A stretch of 64,000 nt of DNA from Gammaproteobacteria bacterium (GTDB lineage: Bacteria > Pseudomonadota > Gammaproteobacteria > SZUA-229). The position numbers and the translations under genes are program-made. Of this stretch, positions 36,087 to 44,957 are shown in pieces (position 1 is the first letter of the stretch; each line of letters opens with the position of its first letter). The DNA lies in contig JAOULC010000002.1 of the NCBI GenBank assembly GCA_029882215.1, positions 81,681 through 145,680 on the forward strand. The letters run 5' to 3'. Below the pieces are notes generated by a model, which worked only from the letters and a program-made list of their open reading frames with translations, did no database searches and was not told the DNA's origin.

Positions 36087-38795
36087 ATGATAGGTAAGCT
36101 TGTACGTAAAATTATCGGAAGTCGCAATGACAGACAGGTAAAGCAATACTGGAAAATTGTTGGAAAAATAAATGCTCTTGAAAGTGGTTTTCAAAAACTA
36201 TCTGATCAGGAACTTGCCGGTAAAACGATCGAGTTCCGGGAGAGGCTGACTGCAGGTGAAACAATCGACTCATTATTACCTGAAGCATTTGCCACTGTTC
36301 GTGAGACCAGTAAACGTGTAATGGGTATGCGTCATTACGATGTACAGCTGATTGGTGCTATGGTCCTGAATGATGGAAAAATTTCAGAGATGCGCACCGG
36401 TGAAGGTAAAACTTTAGTAGCAACATTAACCGTATACCTAAATGCTTTGGAAGCCAAAGGTGTGCACGTTGTTACTGTTAATGATTATCTTGCGAGTCGT
36501 GATTCTGCCTGGATGGGCAAGTTATATAGTGCATTGGGATTAAGTACCGGTGTTATTGTCAGTGGAATGGACACACTGGCGCGCAAGCAGGCTTATGCTG
36601 CAGATATTACTTATGGTACTAATAACGAATTCGGCTTTGATTATCTTCGCGATAACATGGCTTTTACTGCTGATGAAAGAGTTCAACGAAACTTGAACTA
36701 TGCCATTATTGATGAAGTTGACTCGATCTTAATCGATGAGGCCAGAACGCCGCTGATTATATCCGGACCGACTAATGATAATTCAGATCTCTATCAGGTT
36801 ATGAACAGGCTTGTTCAGTTGCTTGAGAAAGGTGAAGAATCTAAAGAAGAAGGCGGCGAACCGACAGGCGACTTTACTGTTGATGAAAAGTCGAAACAGA
36901 TTCACCTGACCGAACAAGGCCATGAAAAAATTGAGCAGCTTCTTGAAAAGGAAGGCATCCTGCCCGCGAATGAAAGTCTTTACAGCGCAGCGAATATTAA
37001 TCTGGTCCATTATATCAATGCAGCTATACGCGCCCATGCAATGTACCAGCTCAATGTGCATTACATTATCCAGAATAATGAAGTGATCATTGTCGATGAG
37101 TTCACAGGTCGCACAATGCCCGGGCGACGATGGTCAGAAGGGCTTCATCAGGCAGTAGAAGCTAAAGAAAATGTTGAAATTCAAAATGAAAATCAGACGC
37201 TGGCCTCGATTACCTTTCAGAATTATTTTCGATTATATAACAAACTGTCAGGTATGACGGGCACAGCCGATACAGAGGCTTTTGAGTTTCAGTCAATTTA
37301 CAATCTTGAAGTTATCATTGTGCCAACTAATGCTGAAGTGGCAAGAATTGATAATACCGATCTTGTGTATCTTACCCATGAAGAAAAATTTATGGCTATA
37401 GCAGAAGACATTAAAGACTGTGTGGCCAGAAAACAACCTGTTTTAGCAGGTACGGCATCTATTGAAGCATCAGAATTGCTGTCAAAACTATTAACTCAGT
37501 TAAAAATAAAGCATGAAGTACTAAATGCAAAACAACATGAGCGTGAGGCACATATTATTGCACAAGCTGGTCAACCGGGCGCTGTTACGATTGCAACTAA
37601 CATGGCGGGCCGCGGAACTGACATTGTGCTTGGGGGAAATCTTGAATTTGAGATTGCTGCTGCAGGTGAAAAAGCTGATGTTGCAAAACTGACCAGTGCC
37701 TGGCAGCAGAGACATGATGCTGTTCTCGCGGCTGGTGGTTTGCATGTGATAGGTTCAGAGCGTCATGAATCTCGCCGGATTGATAATCAGTTACGTGGCC
37801 GTTCAGGTCGTCAGGGTGATGCAGGCTCGTCACGCTTCTACCTGTCTTTAAATGATGATCTGATGCGTATTTTTGCCTCTGATCGAGTTGCCGGTATGAT
37901 GAAAAAGCTTGGCATGGAGCAGGGTGAGGCGATAGAGCATCCGTGGGTCAGTCGTGCGATAGAAAATGCTCAGCGAAAAGTTGAGGGACATAATTTCGAT
38001 ATGCGTAAGCAACTGCTTGAATATGACGATGTGGCTAATGACCAGCGAAAAGTTGTTTATGAACAGCGAAATGAACTTATGGATCAGGATGACGTTAGCG
38101 ATATCGTCAAAAATATCCGGGTAGATATTGTCTCTAATATATACGGGGCTTACGTAGCACCCGGTAGTGTTGATGAGCTGTGGGATATCTCTGGTCTGGA
38201 AGAGGCGATTAAATCCGAATTTGGTTTGAGCCTTCCCGTTCAGCAATGGCTGGATGATGATCATGATCTGGATGAAGGCGGTCTTAAACAAAAGATACAT
38301 GATGCCTTAGTACAGTCTTATGCAGAGAAGGAGAACTCAATAGGGGCGGAGGTTCTGCGCCGCTTTGAAAAGTACATTATGTTGCAGGTACTGGACAGTC
38401 ACTGGAAAGATCATCTTGCTGCAATGGATTATTTGCGCCAAAGTATCGGTTTGCGTGGCTACGCACAGAAAAATCCGAAACAGGAGTACCGTCGCGAATC
38501 GTATGAAATGTTTTCACAAATGCTAGACCAGATAAAACAGGAGGTCATATCTGTGTTATCAAAAGTACAGATTCAGACAGAGTCTGAAGTTTCTGAACTG
38601 GAAAAGAGTCAGCAGCATGATGCAAATATGGTGTTCGCGCATGATCAGATGGCTGGTGTTGTTAATGAGTCTGAACAAGAGGTAGAAGAAAAAAGCCAGC
38701 CATTTGTAAGAGACACTCAAAAACTGGGCCGGAATGATCCGTGCTGGTGTGGTTCTGGTAAGAAATTCAAACAATGCCATGGAAAGTTAAATTAA
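36087..38795 (+). CDS. secA: Preprotein translocase ATPase SecA
   Basis: A 902-residue motor that drives unfolded proteins through SecYEG. The first nucleotide-binding fold has [13 protein letters not shown] (Walker A) and [16 protein letters not shown] (Walker B); the second has [13 protein letters not shown] and [26 protein letters not shown]. The helical scaffold and wing region includes [33 protein letters not shown]. The C-terminus ends in a zinc-binding [13 protein letters not shown], which contacts SecB. Full length and complete. It is followed after three bases by argJ. Confidence 0.98.
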   Translation: MIGKLVRKIIGSRNDRQVKQYWKIVGKINALESGFQKLSDQELAGKTIEFRERLTAGETIDSLLPEAFATVRETSKRVMGMRHYDVQLIGAMVLNDGKISEMRTGEGKTLVATLTVYLNALEAKGVHVVTVNDYLASRDSAWMGKLYSALGLSTGVIVSGMDTLARKQAYAADITYGTNNEFGFDYLRDNMAFTADERVQRNLNYAIIDEVDSILIDEARTPLIISGPTNDNSDLYQVMNRLVQLLEKGEESKEEGGEPTGDFTVDEKSKQIHLTEQGHEKIEQLLEKEGILPANESLYSAANINLVHYINAAIRAHAMYQLNVHYIIQNNEVIIVDEFTGRTMPGRRWSEGLHQAVEAKENVEIQNENQTLASITFQNYFRLYNKLSGMTGTADTEAFEFQSIYNLEVIIVPTNAEVARIDNTDLVYLTHEEKFMAIAEDIKDCVARKQPVLAGTASIEASELLSKLLTQLKIKHEVLNAKQHEREAHIIAQAGQPGAVTIATNMAGRGTDIVLGGNLEFEIAAAGEKADVAKLTSAWQQRHDAVLAAGGLHVIGSERHESRRIDNQLRGRSGRQGDAGSSRFYLSLNDDLMRIFASDRVAGMMKKLGMEQGEAIEHPWVSRAIENAQRKVEGHNFDMRKQLLEYDDVANDQRKVVYEQRNELMDQDDVSDIVKNIRVDIVSNIYGAYVAPGSVDELWDISGLEEAIKSEFGLSLPVQQWLDDDHDLDEGGLKQKIHDALVQSYAEKENSIGAEVLRRFEKYIMLQVLDSHWKDHLAAMDYLRQSIGLRGYAQKNPKQEYRRESYEMFSQMLDQIKQEVISVLSKVQIQTESEVSELEKSQQHDANMVFAHDQMAGVVNESEQEVEEKSQPFVRDTQKLGRNDPCWCGSGKKFKQCHGKLN

Positions 38796-38798
38796 CAA

Positions 38799-40016
38799 AT
38801 GACTGTCAATATCTCTGAGCCGGAAAAACTATTACCGATTGATGGTATTCGGCTGGCAGCGGGTGCTGCTGGTATTAAAAAAAGCGGTGCCACTGATATC
38901 GTACTTATTGAAATATGTGAGGGTGCGAGGTGCAGTGCTGTCTTTACGCAAAATCGTTTTCGTGCTGCGCCTGTTTTAATATCAGAGAAACATATTAAGC
39001 AGGCAAGCCCAAGGTTGCTGATGATAAATTCCGGTAATGCAAATGCCGGAACTGGCGAGTCTGGCTACCGTAATGCAGTGAAAACATGTGAGCTGGCTGC
39101 TGCGCAATTGGGCTGTTCAGTTGAAGAAGTGTTACCTTTTTCTACAGGTGTTATCGGCGAACATTTACCGGTCGAGTGTTTTTTAAATGCATTGCCGTCT
39201 ATTGTTCAGTCATTGGCAAGTGATTACTGGCTTTCTGCAGCTAAAGGAATAATGACCACTGATACCGTTGCAAAAGCAGTGTCTCGGCAAATAGAAATTG
39301 ACGGTGAAGTCATCACTATCACCGGTATAGCCAAGGGCTCGGGTATGATCAAACCCAATATGGCAACAATGCTTGGTTATATTGCAACGGACGCTGCAAT
39401 TGATCATGCATTGTTGTCTGACTGCCTTAAATCTTCAGTTGAGTCTTCATTTAATTCAATTACAGTGGATGGCGATACATCTACTAATGACAGTTGTGTA
39501 TTGATTGCAACAGGCCGCTCAGCTGTTAGTGAAATAAATAAAAGAGATGAACGCTATGAAGTCTTCATTAAGGCCTTAAATGAAGTAATGCAGTTTCTGG
39601 CGCAGGCAATTATTCGTGATGCCGAGGGTGTCACTAAATTTGTTGAAATTACTGTTAGCAGTGCTGAGTCGTATAATGATGCGAAAACGGTGGCTTATAC
39701 GGTTGCTCACTCACCGTTAGTGAAAACAGCCTTGTTTGCCAGTGACCCGAACTGGGGAAGAATACTGGCAGCAGTTGGCCGTGCAGAAGTTGATAATATC
39801 AATGTGGCAAGTCTGTCTATTTTTCTTGGGGACGTCTGTATCGTCAAAAATGGCGGCAGAGATCCTGCTTATACAGAAGAAGCAGGTCAGACTGTTATGT
39901 CTCAGGATGAAATAGCAATCACGATTGATATGGCACAAGGAGACCAGCAAGCGACTGTCTGGACATCGGATTTGTCCTATGATTATGTCAAAATAAATGC
40001 TGAATATAGAAGTTAA
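38799..40016 (+). CDS. argJ: Glutamate N-acetyltransferase / amino-acid acetyltransferase ArgJ
   Basis: A 405-residue self-cleaving enzyme of arginine synthesis that moves the acetyl group from N-acetylornithine to glutamate, and in bifunctional forms also makes N-acetylglutamate from acetyl-CoA. The autoproteolysis site lies in GSGMIKPNMATMLGYIATDA, where the Thr of MATML becomes the N-terminal nucleophile of the beta chain. SFNSITVDGDTSTNDS and SDPNWGRILAAVGRA are further hallmarks. It is the only arginine gene in the window and sits between secA and the Nudix fusion, as in Pseudomonas. Confidence 0.96.
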   Translation: MTVNISEPEKLLPIDGIRLAAGAAGIKKSGATDIVLIEICEGARCSAVFTQNRFRAAPVLISEKHIKQASPRLLMINSGNANAGTGESGYRNAVKTCELAAAQLGCSVEEVLPFSTGVIGEHLPVECFLNALPSIVQSLASDYWLSAAKGIMTTDTVAKAVSRQIEIDGEVITITGIAKGSGMIKPNMATMLGYIATDAAIDHALLSDCLKSSVESSFNSITVDGDTSTNDSCVLIATGRSAVSEINKRDERYEVFIKALNEVMQFLAQAIIRDAEGVTKFVEITVSSAESYNDAKTVAYTVAHSPLVKTALFASDPNWGRILAAVGRAEVDNINVASLSIFLGDVCIVKNGGRDPAYTEEAGQTVMSQDEIAITIDMAQGDQQATVWTSDLSYDYVKINAEYRS

Positions 40017-40957
40017 TGATGGCAACAACTGTTCAGGTTGCCGTTGGAGTCATTGTTAATGCGAACCATGAAGTCTTCATATCCAAACGCGTATCAGATG
40101 TACACCAGGCAAACTGCTGGGAGTTCCCTGGCGGTAAGGTTGAACCAGACGAAACAATAGAAGCTGCGCTTTGCAGAGAGCTGAAAGAAGAAACGGGAAT
40201 AATCGTACTTAAAAATCAGTTTCTGATGTCCATAGATCATGACTATGGCGATAAGCAAGTTTGCCTGCATACATATATTGTCAGTGATTTTTCAGGTCAG
40301 CCGAGTGGTAGAGAAGGGCAATCGACGCAATGGGTTAATATCGATACGCTTCATAGTTATATCTTCCCGAAGGCGAATTATTCAATCATAAAAACACTAC
40401 AGTTACCTGAAGTTATCCAGATAACAGGTCAATTTTCCTCACTGCATGATTTAGTTAATAAATGTCAGAGATGTTTTGATCAAGGTATTAAGTTTTTGCA
40501 CTTTCGGGCGCATGAGCTGGATGACGAAAGGTATTTGGAGTATGCCACTCACCTGCTAAGACTCTGCCGCCAGCGTAATACAAAGCTGATACTAAACCGC
40601 ACGCTTGACATGTTTAATGCTATTGATGCTGATGGGCTGCATCTGAGCAGGCATGCAATGAAGAATCATTTACAACGACCTGTTGCTATAGATAAACTTT
40701 TTTCTGTCTCCTGTCATAATAAAAGTGAATTAGAGCAGGCACAGATGCTTGTGGCTGATTACGCTTTCCTGTCCCCGGTAAAAAAAGCCTTAAGTCACGA
40801 TGCCGGAGCTGAATTAGGACTTGATGAATTTTCTGTACTGGCGCAAGGCTGTGACATTCCATTGTATGCCCTGGGAGGTATGAATTATGGAGATCTTGAT
40901 CGAATCAGGGGGCTTCAGGGTAAAGGTGTTGCGACAATCTCGGCTTACTGGCTATGA
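40016..40957 (+). CDS. Nudix hydrolase (MutT type) fused to a ThiE-like domain
   Basis: A 313-residue two-domain protein. The N-terminal Nudix domain (about 5-135) has a full box, GGKVEPDETIEAALCRELKEETGI, as in MutT, which removes 8-oxo-dGTP from the nucleotide pool. The C-terminal half (about 140-313) resembles thiamine phosphate synthase but its active-site motifs are altered: LHFRAHEL, LILNRTLDM, DGLHLSRHAM, SVSCHNKSEL, DYAFLSPVKKA and ALGGMN. The fusion is known in gammaproteobacteria. I infer that the Nudix part is active and that the ThiE-like part has lost or changed its reaction. It overlaps argJ by one base and the next gene by four. Confidence 0.88.
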   Translation: MMATTVQVAVGVIVNANHEVFISKRVSDVHQANCWEFPGGKVEPDETIEAALCRELKEETGIIVLKNQFLMSIDHDYGDKQVCLHTYIVSDFSGQPSGREGQSTQWVNIDTLHSYIFPKANYSIIKTLQLPEVIQITGQFSSLHDLVNKCQRCFDQGIKFLHFRAHELDDERYLEYATHLLRLCRQRNTKLILNRTLDMFNAIDADGLHLSRHAMKNHLQRPVAIDKLFSVSCHNKSELEQAQMLVADYAFLSPVKKALSHDAGAELGLDEFSVLAQGCDIPLYALGGMNYGDLDRIRGLQGKGVATISAYWL

Positions 40958-41394
40958 CTGAAAAAAAACGACATCTGTATATTATCTTTTTATTGCTGAT
41001 CGTAATAATCGCAGGTAATTATTTTCTTCGAGAGAGAAACTTTCAAAGTCCTGTCGAACATTCAGGGTGTCAATTAACTATATCAAGCTGTGATATGTCT
41101 GTCAGCGGTAAAAAAATTGAGTTATCTATTGAAGGTGAAGTGAAAGCTTTGCAGCCTTTTATACTGCGTATTAGTGATAAAAATCACGCCATAGATCGTG
41201 CAGTAGCCGTGTTCAGGATGAAAGGAATGGATATGGGAAAAAATGAATATGCCTTTGTAAATATAGATGCGCAAAACTGGATAGCTGAGGTTGTTATTCC
41301 GCTATGTACTGTCGGCCGGAGGGACTGGTCAATTGAGCTTGAGCTATATCAGGGTGATGTTAAGAAAAAACTATCCTTCGATATAAAAATCTAA
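40954..41394 (+). CDS. Small membrane-anchored protein of unknown function
   Basis: A 146-residue protein I cannot assign. It has an N-terminal span (about 8-25) with a basic flank and a periplasmic domain of about 115 residues that looks beta-rich. Two Cys (39 and 46) lie close together after the span and one near 118. The motif FRMKGMDMGKNEY (from about 89) is Met-rich and could bind copper, but I have no firm basis for that. It overlaps the Nudix-ThiE gene by four bases, so the two are probably translated together. It is followed by the convergent zapD. Confidence 0.75.
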   Translation: MTEKKRHLYIIFLLLIVIIAGNYFLRERNFQSPVEHSGCQLTISSCDMSVSGKKIELSIEGEVKALQPFILRISDKNHAIDRAVAVFRMKGMDMGKNEYAFVNIDAQNWIAEVVIPLCTVGRRDWSIELELYQGDVKKKLSFDIKI

Positions 41395-41411
41395 CAAGGT
41401 TTAATTATTAC

Positions 41412-42182
41412 CTATAAATAACAATTACAGAGTATAAATGGTATGTCGCTTTTAACCTGTTCCGGGTTTGAATAGTAACTTCTCGACTGTAAAAAGCGTA
41501 TCGAAAAGCGGTGTTTGCCGGCACTGATCTCCGGGAAATATTCAGCCGAATTAGGTATCGCAACGCGGATTAACTGATACGGTTTTGACAGTTCCAGATT
41601 GTCCTGATAAAAACCGTTCTCCGCAGTGTGGTCAATATTGTCACCACTGTTTCGTATTGTTTTTAAAGCCAGCTTTATGGCATTGCTTAAAGGTTCAAAT
41701 GTCGATGACCATTCTATCAGTTGTTCAGAGCGCTGGCTTGATGACTGGTTTATCCACTGAATATAAAGTGGTGAGTCAAAGTTACCAGAACTGCCGGGTA
41801 GTATGTTTTTTTGTTTCGCAGCATTTAATATGATGTTTTGCTGAAGGTTCTGACCCAGTGATCCATTGATTGCATACAGTTCAGCGCTTAACTGCTTTAT
41901 CTCTTCAAGTAATTTTAATGGTTTTTTGTCACTGACATCAGGCTGTGAGAGAAAGCTTTGCACGATGCTTTGCTGGCGCTCAAGCTCTTTAATAACTTCT
42001 GACTTAATATCTGTCCGGTTGGTAAAAGCCAGAATATCATTAATAATATTTACAGCGTTGGTGTTATCCCAGGTGTTTTTTGCTTTAGAAAAATAAGTCA
42101 GCTGATCAAATAAAAGCTCAAGTCGCATCATAGAGCGAATGCGCTTGTTTATTGGCTGCTCATATATTTGGTAATCTTTCAC
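41412..42182 (-). CDS. zapD: Cell division protein ZapD
   Basis: A 256-residue FtsZ-associated protein (YacF, DUF1342) that bundles FtsZ filaments by binding the FtsZ C-terminal peptide. The start IYEQPINKRIRSMMRLELLFDQL matches the family, as do the LPGSSGNFDSPLYIQWI-type and PYQLIRVAIPNSAEYFPEISAGKHRFSIRFL segments near the end. It follows coaE in the same direction after 69 bases, as in E. coli, but a yacG gene, the usual third partner, is not seen before the convergent neighbour. Confidence 0.92.
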   Translation of the reverse strand: MKDYQIYEQPINKRIRSMMRLELLFDQLTYFSKAKNTWDNTNAVNIINDILAFTNRTDIKSEVIKELERQQSIVQSFLSQPDVSDKKPLKLLEEIKQLSAELYAINGSLGQNLQQNIILNAAKQKNILPGSSGNFDSPLYIQWINQSSSQRSEQLIEWSSTFEPLSNAIKLALKTIRNSGDNIDHTAENGFYQDNLELSKPYQLIRVAIPNSAEYFPEISAGKHRFSIRFLQSRSYYSNPEQVKSDIPFILCNCYL

Positions 42183-42251
42183 AGATAGTAAGCGTTAAGT
42201 TGAAGGTGATATATCATATTACATATTTGCATATAATATAAGTCGATAATG

Positions 42252-42857
42252 TTACAGAGGTCTCTTAGCTGCCAGATTAAGGAATTTATTATGTAAATGT
42301 TTAACCTCGTTCTCAAGGGTATTAACATCACCCGAATTTATGATTACATGATCAGCCAGTTTTATTTTTTCAGTTGCCGGCATCTGATTTTTTATAATGG
42401 CTTTAATATCACCGGTACTTCTATTGTCTCTTTTTTTAACCCGCTTAATCTGCTCTTGTTCCGGGCAATCAATCAGTAATGTTGTGTTAAATCTTGACTG
42501 ATGCTGGCCTTCAAATAAGAGCGGTACAGCGATGATGCAGTATGGTGAACAACTGGCCGCGGCCTGCTGTTCGGTGACAAGCCAGATTAAAGGATGGAGC
42601 AGGTCTTCAAGCAGTGTTTTCTTTTCTGCGCTATGAAAGATTATTTTAGCCAGCTTTTTTCTGTTGATTGTATTCTCGGTTGTTAAAATTTCATCACCAA
42701 AGGTATCGACGATGGCTTCATAAGCCGGACCATCGGGTTGCATAATCTGATGAGCGATGACATCGGTATCAATCACATTAATACCGAGTTTGGAAAACAG
42801 ACTGGCTACTGTAGATTTACCACAGCCTATCCCGCCGGTGAGTCCGACCCTGAACAT
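42252..42857 (-). CDS. coaE: Dephospho-CoA kinase CoaE
   Basis: A 201-residue kinase for the last step of coenzyme A synthesis. The Walker A loop GLTGGIGCGKSTVASLF lies at the N-terminus; DTDVIAHQIMQPDGPAYEAIVDTFG and HPLIWLVTEQQ with VPLLFE are typical of the CoA-binding and lid parts. It lies seven bases after pilD on the leftward strand, the same pairing seen in Pseudomonas (pilBCD-coaE). Confidence 0.95.
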   Translation of the reverse strand: MFRVGLTGGIGCGKSTVASLFSKLGINVIDTDVIAHQIMQPDGPAYEAIVDTFGDEILTTENTINRKKLAKIIFHSAEKKTLLEDLLHPLIWLVTEQQAAASCSPYCIIAVPLLFEGQHQSRFNTTLLIDCPEQEQIKRVKKRDNRSTGDIKAIIKNQMPATEKIKLADHVIINSGDVNTLENEVKHLHNKFLNLAAKRPL

Positions 42858-42864
42858 TGATGCG

Positions 42865-43719
42865 TTAACCGAGATACCAGAGCATGATTTGCTGTCCCCA
42901 GATCAGGGTAATCCAGCCTGCGATAGCAAGATATGGGCCAAAAGGAATGGGGATATCTCGTTTGTGTTTTTTAAATACAATCATAACGATGCCTATAATT
43001 GCACCGCTGGCGGATGACAAGATGATGATCAGTGGCAGAACTTCCCAGCCCAGCCAGGCGCCAAATAATGCTAACAGCTTAAAGTCACCGTAACCCATGC
43101 CCTCTTTACCGGTCACCAGTTTAAAGAGCTGATAGACAGACCATAAGATCATATAACCTGCTATGGCACCTGTAATACTGTTTGCAGGATCGACAAAGAT
43201 ACTAAACAGACTGAGTAATAAGCCTAACCAAAGTACTGGCAGCGTAATATCATCAGGCAAAATCAGCTTTTGCAGATCAATAACCGACATGGCGACTAAT
43301 GACCAGGTTAAGATTAGGCCAAACAGTGTTTGCCATGAAACGCCAAACTTAATGGCAACTGTTAGTGACAGGACTGCTGTTAATAGTTCTACCAGAGGGT
43401 ACTGGATTGAAATAGGGGTGTGGCACTGACTGCATTTACCTTTCAGAAACAGATAGCTGATGAGAGGAATATTCTCCCATATCCGGATCTTATGCTGGCA
43501 TTTAGGGCAAGTTGAAGCTGGCTTTGAAAGTGTAATGACTTGTTCGGTTTGCTGCTTTAACTCCAGCAATTCTCTGCATTGAGCTTTCCAGTCCTTGTCC
43601 AGCATTAACGGCAGCCGATAAATTACAACATTTAGAAAGCTACCGATACTCAGGCCAATGAGAAAGATAAAGCTATAGAATATTCCCGCGTTGTGCAGGA
43701 AAAAATCAACAATACTCAC
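42865..43719 (-). CDS. pilD: Type IV prepilin peptidase and N-methyltransferase PilD
   Basis: A 284-residue polytopic membrane enzyme that cleaves the prepilin leader and methylates the new N-terminal Phe. It has the four-Cys motif CPKCQ and CSQCH in the large cytoplasmic loop (about 72-102), found in bifunctional enzymes, and the two catalytic Asp regions SVIDLQKLILPDD and GMGYGDFKLLALFGAWLG. About seven to eight spans follow the loop. It would also process pseudopilins if type II secretion is present. It follows pilC by 15 bases. Confidence 0.96.
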   Translation of the reverse strand: MSIVDFFLHNAGIFYSFIFLIGLSIGSFLNVVIYRLPLMLDKDWKAQCRELLELKQQTEQVITLSKPASTCPKCQHKIRIWENIPLISYLFLKGKCSQCHTPISIQYPLVELLTAVLSLTVAIKFGVSWQTLFGLILTWSLVAMSVIDLQKLILPDDITLPVLWLGLLLSLFSIFVDPANSITGAIAGYMILWSVYQLFKLVTGKEGMGYGDFKLLALFGAWLGWEVLPLIIILSSASGAIIGIVMIVFKKHKRDIPIPFGPYLAIAGWITLIWGQQIMLWYLG

Positions 43720-43734
43720 AGAGGGATCCTTTGT

Positions 43735-44952
43735 TTAAATTGCGTCGCCCATCATAAAGATAGGCAGGTACATGGCAATAACAAGACCGCCGATTACAAT
43801 CGCAAGGAAAACCATGATCATTGGTTCCATCATGGCTGTCAGCGAGTCCACGGCGTTATCTACCTGTTCTTCATAGTAGTCCGCTACCTTGCTTAGCATG
43901 TCGTCCAGTGCACCCGACTCTTCACCAATAGCAACCATCTGGATAACCATGTTAGGGAACAGGCCGGATTGCTGTAAGCTGATTTGTAACTGTTGTCCGG
44001 CAGAAATGTCATCACGGATGCGTAAAATAGCTTTGGTATAGGTCCGGTTGCCTGCAGCTCCGGCTACCGAGTCCATTGCTTCAACCAATGGCACACCGGC
44101 GGTAAACATGGTTGCCAGCGTTCTTGAAAAACGGGCAATTGCGGCTTTATTGGTCAGCTCACTGATAACCGGCGCTTTTAAAACAAAATTATCAAGCCAG
44201 ACATTAAAGGCTTCAGATTTTTTCTTGAGTGTTTTAAAGCCGAAGATGATGCCGCCAAGTACACCGAAGATGATGTACCAGTTAGCAATGAAACCATCAG
44301 ACAGGCCAACAACAAACTGAGTGAAGACAGGTAAATCTGCACCAAAGCCTTTAAACATGTCAGCAAAGACCGGTACTACGAACATTAAAAGAATAACGGT
44401 AACAATCATTGCCACGACTAAAACAGAGACAGGGTACACCAGTGCTTTTTTAATTTTTGCTTTTAATGACTCTGTTTTTTCTTTGTAGGTAGCAATTTTC
44501 TCCAGCAAGGTTTCAAGAGCACCTGCCTGTTCGCCCGCATCAACCAGATTGCAGAATAGATCATCGAAATAATCCGGGTTTTTTTTCAGTGCCTGATGGA
44601 ATGTACCGCCGGCTTCTACATCGGTTTTAATACCAAGAATTAACTCTCGCATAGCCGGATTTTCATGGCCTTCGCCAACAATACCAAAAGATTGTACCAG
44701 AGGAACGCCGGCTTTTAGCATGGTGGCTAACTGGCGGCTAAAGACAGCAATATCACCGGGTGTGATTTTTTTAGCGCCGCCGAATAAAGGCTGCGCCTTT
44801 TTCTTAACTTTTTTGGGTGTAATGCCTTGCTTGCGTAAATTGGCTTTTACTAAATCGGCAGATACGGCTGTTTCCTCACCTTTTAATTTGTGGCCCTGTT
44901 TATTAACCCCTTCCCATGCAAATTGTATTTTTTTCGCCGCTTTTTTAGCCAT
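43735..44952 (-). CDS. pilC: Type IV pilus inner-membrane platform protein PilC
   Basis: A 405-residue platform protein with two GspF-type domains (about 75-200 and 280-400), each ending in hydrophobic segments. Typical parts are FSRQLATMLKAGVPLVQSFGIV, FDDLFCNLVDAGEQAGALETLLEKIA and the parallel second copy FSRTLATMFTAGVPLVEAMDSVAGAAGN. The N-terminal KKIQFAWEGVNKQGHKLKGEETA is the usual cytoplasmic start. It couples the PilB motor to pilin insertion. It follows pilB by five bases. Confidence 0.96.
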   Translation of the reverse strand: MAKKAAKKIQFAWEGVNKQGHKLKGEETAVSADLVKANLRKQGITPKKVKKKAQPLFGGAKKITPGDIAVFSRQLATMLKAGVPLVQSFGIVGEGHENPAMRELILGIKTDVEAGGTFHQALKKNPDYFDDLFCNLVDAGEQAGALETLLEKIATYKEKTESLKAKIKKALVYPVSVLVVAMIVTVILLMFVVPVFADMFKGFGADLPVFTQFVVGLSDGFIANWYIIFGVLGGIIFGFKTLKKKSEAFNVWLDNFVLKAPVISELTNKAAIARFSRTLATMFTAGVPLVEAMDSVAGAAGNRTYTKAILRIRDDISAGQQLQISLQQSGLFPNMVIQMVAIGEESGALDDMLSKVADYYEEQVDNAVDSLTAMMEPMIMVFLAIVIGGLVIAMYLPIFMMGDAI

Positions 44953-44957
44953 TATTA

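Noticed and set aside
37848-38300. Leftward 150-codon frame
   Set aside because: Antisense within secA, with no ribosome binding site or recognisable domain.
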